Made by a program: the position numbers and the translations under genes. Under the pieces are notes generated by a model. The model saw only the letters and a program-made list of their open reading frames with translations, made no database searches and was not told the DNA's origin. 8,370 nt of DNA from Candidatus Sulfotelmatobacter sp. (lineage in GTDB: Bacteria; Acidobacteriota; Terriglobia; Terriglobales; Acidobacteriaceae): positions 1 to 8,370 of the forward strand of contig JASIEN010000330.1 of NCBI GenBank assembly GCA_030045935.1, read 5' to 3'. Below, piece by piece: positions 6,606 through 8,370 of this stretch (position 1 is its first letter; each line of letters opens with the position of its first letter).

Positions 6606-6794
6606 CTATTGCGACCGTAGCCAATTAGCCACTGCTCTAGGATCGAATCGAACACAAGTGCCCACGCGGAACGAGGGAATTCGTCCGGTAGCGGCTTGCT
6701 TGAAGATTGTGACCTTGGAAACCGAGAGCAACTTTGACAATTCCTCGGCGGTCAGGGCGCGCCCGATCTGCTCTATCTGATCTGCGATCGACAT
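6606..6794 (-). CDS. AlpA/excisionase-like helix-turn-helix DNA-binding protein
   Basis: The 62-residue product is a small winged-HTH of the excisionase/AlpA (HTH_17, MerR-like) type. The pattern LTAEELSKLLSVSKVTIFKQAATGRIPSFRVGTCVRFDPRAVANWL (about 14-59) has the usual order: recognition HTH, G-R-I-P-S-x-R-V turn, wing and terminal W-L helix. Such proteins bend DNA at attachment sites as recombination directionality factors, or activate int genes. The ATG at 6794 shares its A with the upstream gene's stop (TGATG), which implies translational coupling; a longer frame from 6833 overlaps that gene and is not preferred. Its end abuts the convergent int gene, so it is a natural candidate Xis or regulator. 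The family is firm; the excision role is inferred. Confidence 0.85.
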   Translation of the reverse strand: MSIADQIEQIGRALTAEELSKLLSVSKVTIFKQAATGRIPSFRVGTCVRFDPRAVANWLRSQ

Positions 6795-7171
6795 CAGCTC
6801 GCCTGTTCTCCGATCGCGACCACGCCCTGGCAATATGTTTCGGGGCAGCGGTAGCCTATCGTTTTACTGTTAAACAAGTTCTTTGCCACCAATTCAGGAC
6901 GGACCCAAAATTGTTTTCCGCAGTCGGGGCATTTCATCTTGTAACGCTGTTCCAAGTTGGCGATTCGTGAGAGCACATCTGCTTGTATGCCCTGCTCCAC
7001 CAGGCTTTCAAAAGCCGCGATACCGGGTCGTTCGCGAATGAACATCTGCACGCCGCAAGCGGAACAAATGACGTAAGGCTTGTCGCGCTTGCTGCTGCGA
7101 ACATCGAGAGGCTTGAGGCAAACCGGACAAGGGAACCATTTCTCTGCCGCATTAGTGGTGCGTTTGTCCAT
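6794..7171 (-). CDS. Double zinc-ribbon protein of unknown function
   Basis: The 125-residue product carries two Cys4 clusters. The first is CPVC (Cys15, Cys18) with CSAC (Cys36, Cys39). The second is CPDC (Cys81, Cys84) with CPETYC (Cys109, Cys114). Between them lies a probable helical linker (about residues 51-79). Rubredoxin-like knuckles of this kind usually bind zinc and often contact nucleic acid or protein partners. I recall similar hypothetical proteins in Acidobacteriota mobile regions but know no function. The ATG at 7171 is chosen because the frame above it (to a TTG at 7276) lacks protein character; no strong ribosome site is seen. It is coupled by TGATG to the excisionase-like gene, suggesting a joint regulatory or recombination role. 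Confidence 0.78.
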   Translation of the reverse strand: MDKRTTNAAEKWFPCPVCLKPLDVRSSKRDKPYVICSACGVQMFIRERPGIAAFESLVEQGIQADVLSRIANLEQRYKMKCPDCGKQFWVRPELVAKNLFNSKTIGYRCPETYCQGVVAIGEQAS

Positions 7172-7279
7172 GTAATTGGAATACGACAAACGAGGCAGGA
7201 AGGCAAGCGACAATCCATGTATACTGTTGTGTCTACTATTGATGTCGTTAACCTTGACTGCGCGCCTCCACATCAAGCA

Positions 7280-7308
7280 TTGACACTCTGACTAGATATC
7301 CCTATAAA
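7280..7308 (+). promoter_or_regulatory. Strong sigma70-type promoter
   Basis: A consensus -35 TTGACA (7280-7285) is separated by exactly 17 nt from TATAAA (7303-7308), one base off the -10 consensus. Transcription would start near 7315, about 50 nt before the GTG at 7368. It lies in the divergent region between the zinc-ribbon gene and the 7368 gene. An imperfect inverted pair TGTGG/CCACA lies just downstream of the -10 (7316-7335) and could be an operator; that is speculative. Confidence 0.7.
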
Positions 7309-7367
7309 TAGAACGTGTGGTGGGCCGTATCCACAGAAAGCAAAAACTACTCACACGGGAGATTTAA

Positions 7368-7838
7368 GTGAAAAGAATCGAGAAGCGGAAAGGGAAAGGA
7401 AGACCCCGCAGAATCGATCCTCATATCGTCGTCGGTTCGGCGGATGCTTTCCGTAGTTGGTTCCATCAGTTCTGGCAGGGGCTTGGGCCTCGTCTCACCT
7501 CGGCAAAGTCTTCCGAAGACATTGAACGGGCCATTGCAGAAAATGCGCCTACGATCCAAGGCAGCCTCTCACAACATTCGGCACTCATCCTGGAGGTCAT
7601 ACATGACCGAAGATTTCCGCGGGTCCGTTCGACGGCGCAGATTGAGTTCTTATCTGACTCTCTTGGCGGCCAGGGCCTTGTGACGCCCCGACGTTCCCGA
7701 GAGATATGCGCGGCAGAACGGAGCAAAGTAAAGCACGTCATAATCCGGCGGGAGTACTACATCGAGTGCTCATGCGGCTATAAAGGGCCAGCACTGGAGG
7801 GGGCCTGTCGCGACTGTGGTACAGTCGAGCTGTCGTAG
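7368..7838 (+). CDS. Hypothetical basic protein with AT-hook-like N-terminus and C-terminal Cys cluster
   Basis: I do not recognise this 156-residue protein. The N-terminus is strongly basic (MKRIEKRKGKGRPRRIDPH) and contains a GRP core resembling an AT hook, which would contact the AT minor groove. Residues about 25-125 look mostly helical with no catalytic motif I can name. The end has IECSCGYKG and ACRDCG, with Cys134, 136, 147 and 150, a small possible zinc knuckle. The GTG start is supported by GGGAG at 7357-7361 (6-nt spacing) and by the consensus promoter about 60 nt upstream. A DNA-associated role is an inference from these two ends. Its own promoter suggests a stand-alone cargo or regulatory gene of the island. 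Confidence 0.75.
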   Translation: MKRIEKRKGKGRPRRIDPHIVVGSADAFRSWFHQFWQGLGPRLTSAKSSEDIERAIAENAPTIQGSLSQHSALILEVIHDRRFPRVRSTAQIEFLSDSLGGQGLVTPRRSREICAAERSKVKHVIIRREYYIECSCGYKGPALEGACRDCGTVELS

Positions 7839-8015
7839 AAATTGAGAATGAACGACATGGAGGCGCACGAAGCGATGTCCTGCCTTCTCATTGAATGCAA
7901 TGAGGGAAGACCTATAAGACGTGCGCCGTTTTAGCCACAAGAGGTCATTTGGCTTTGACAGTCGTCATTTACCCCCGAAACTTCTCAAAAGCGACCAACA
8001 CGCCTTCTCCACGAC

Positions 8016-8049
8016 CCGCTAACGTTACATACGTACGTAACGTTAGCGG
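8016..8049. repeat. Near-perfect 34-bp palindrome
   Basis: Arms of 13 bp, CCGCTAACGTTAC (8016-8028) and its exact reverse complement (8037-8049), flank ATACGTAC. Counting the centre, 16 of 17 base pairs match; only A8029/C8036 fails. ACGT occurs four times (8022, 8031, 8035, 8040), and AACGTT sits in both arms. Neither side has a T run, so it is a poor intrinsic terminator. It may be an operator dyad, a recombinase or resolvase site, or a cruciform-forming element. The sequence is certain; the role is unknown. Confidence 0.9.
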
Positions 8050-8056
8050 CCTCATT

Positions 8057-8075
8057 TCAAGTCAGTCGGACTTGA
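8057..8075. other. Second hairpin beside the palindrome
   Basis: TCAAGTC (8057-8063) and GACTTGA (8069-8075) form a perfect 7-bp stem with a 5-nt loop, 7 nt from the 34-bp palindrome and 9 nt past the stop of the minus-strand regulator. On the minus strand it is followed by AATGAGG, without a U tract. It may help end or stabilise that transcript's 3' end, or form a compound protein site with the palindrome. Confidence 0.55.
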
Positions 8076-8084
8076 GGGGCGGGG

Positions 8085-8327
8085 CTATCGTGTGTAATTC
8101 TTTCGGAAGTATTCCAGCCTTGCCCGCCCCCGATCGGTTAACATGTAAGCCAAATTCCCTCGCCTGGAGTTCGGATAACGGTCCAATAATCCTTGTTTTC
8201 GTAGACGATCAAGATAGCTGTAGAACGAACGACGATCCGGCATTGGCCTAAGCTGCACAAGAACGTTATCCGGTTTTAGAAACTTTCCGCTTCTTGCGAA
8301 GATCATCAAGACTTGCGCTTTTGTCAT
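8085..8327 (-). CDS. Small winged-helix-like putative transcriptional regulator
   Basis: The 80-residue product from ATG 8327 reads like a compact winged helix. A helix KAQVLMIFARSGKFLKPDNVLVQL comes first, then RRSFYSYLDRLRKQGLLDRYPNSRRGNLAYMLTDRGRARLEYF, in which SYLDRLRKQGLLDR is the recognition helix and leading strand, RRGNLAYMLTDRG the wing and closing strand, and RARLEYF the final helix. This matches the PadR/MarR-like pattern (x-L-x-x-L-x-x-x-G-L-L ... Y-x-L-T-x-x-G) without an effector domain. ATG 8366 would add 13 residues, and the frame is open to the window edge, so the start is uncertain. No strong ribosome site is visible. The target is unknown; the nearby palindrome is one candidate. 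Confidence 0.68.
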   Translation of the reverse strand: MTKAQVLMIFARSGKFLKPDNVLVQLRPMPDRRSFYSYLDRLRKQGLLDRYPNSRRGNLAYMLTDRGRARLEYFRKNYTR

Positions 8328-8370
8328 ATCTGGCTTTCTGGTGCACGCGAAAGAGATTTCCCACATGCTA

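Noticed and set aside
6251..6655. Minus-strand frame opposite the integrase C-terminus
   Set aside because: It is antisense to the catalytic domain and has no recognisable protein features.
7172..7276. N-terminal extension of the zinc-ribbon protein from a TTG at 7276
   Set aside because: The added residues lack domain character, and the start would put coding sequence across the shared divergent promoter region.
5384..8370. A second copy of the tRNA-Ser 3' end (attR) inside the window
   Set aside because: Scanning for GGTTCGAATCC and CCTCTCCGCCA on either strand gave no second match.
1..8370. CRISPR array, insertion sequence or known defence system
   Set aside because: No regularly spaced repeats, no transposase and no recognisable defence domains are present.

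Overview
The window is a core-type bacterial segment (about 1-5380) followed by what looks like the left end of an integrated element entered through a tRNA gene (about 5384-8370). The coding style and several details suggest an Acidobacteriota (Terriglobia/Koribacter-like) genome. These are the pyruvoyl arginine decarboxylase beside a bacterial deoxyhypusine-synthase-like gene, the integrase and zinc-ribbon proteins resembling families I remember from that phylum, and an intergenic repeat beginning TTGTCATTCCGAG. The assignment rests on recall and is inference; no rRNA or marker gene settles it.

Region 1, polyamine block (1-3870). A 5'-truncated pyruvoyl-dependent arginine decarboxylase (arginine to agmatine) converges with a deoxyhypusine synthase-like gene (speY type) on the minus strand, with an intrinsic terminator for the latter between them. 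Divergent from speY is a tight aguB-aguA pair (3-nt gap). AguA turns agmatine into N-carbamoylputrescine and AguB turns that into putrescine. Together the genes encode a complete arginine-to-putrescine route plus an enzyme of the family that transfers aminobutyl groups, a plausible source of homospermidine or a related polyamine.

Region 2, housekeeping (3871-5383). A lone nuoI (complex I subunit I, two 4Fe-4S motifs) on the minus strand converges with aguA. A possible 51-residue membrane peptide, tadA (tRNA adenosine-34 deaminase), a REP-like intergenic element with a terminator-like hairpin, and a type II tRNA-Ser(CGA) follow.

Region 3, accessory (5384-8370). A complete tyrosine recombinase starts 70 nt after the tRNA CCA end, the usual layout of a tRNA-targeted island. 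Converging on it with a 3-nt gap is a two-gene minus-strand unit: a double zinc-ribbon protein and an AlpA/excisionase-like helix-turn-helix protein, coupled by a TGATG overlap. A strong sigma70-type promoter then drives an unrecognised basic protein with an AT-hook-like N-terminus and a C-terminal Cys cluster. A 246-nt gap holds a near-perfect 34-bp palindrome and a second hairpin, and a small winged-helix-like regulator reads back from the right edge. No second copy of the tRNA 3' end is present, so the right border lies outside. I see no known defence system, CRISPR array or insertion sequence. The least explained parts are the coupled zinc-ribbon/HTH pair, the protein at 7368-7838 and the 34-bp palindrome.
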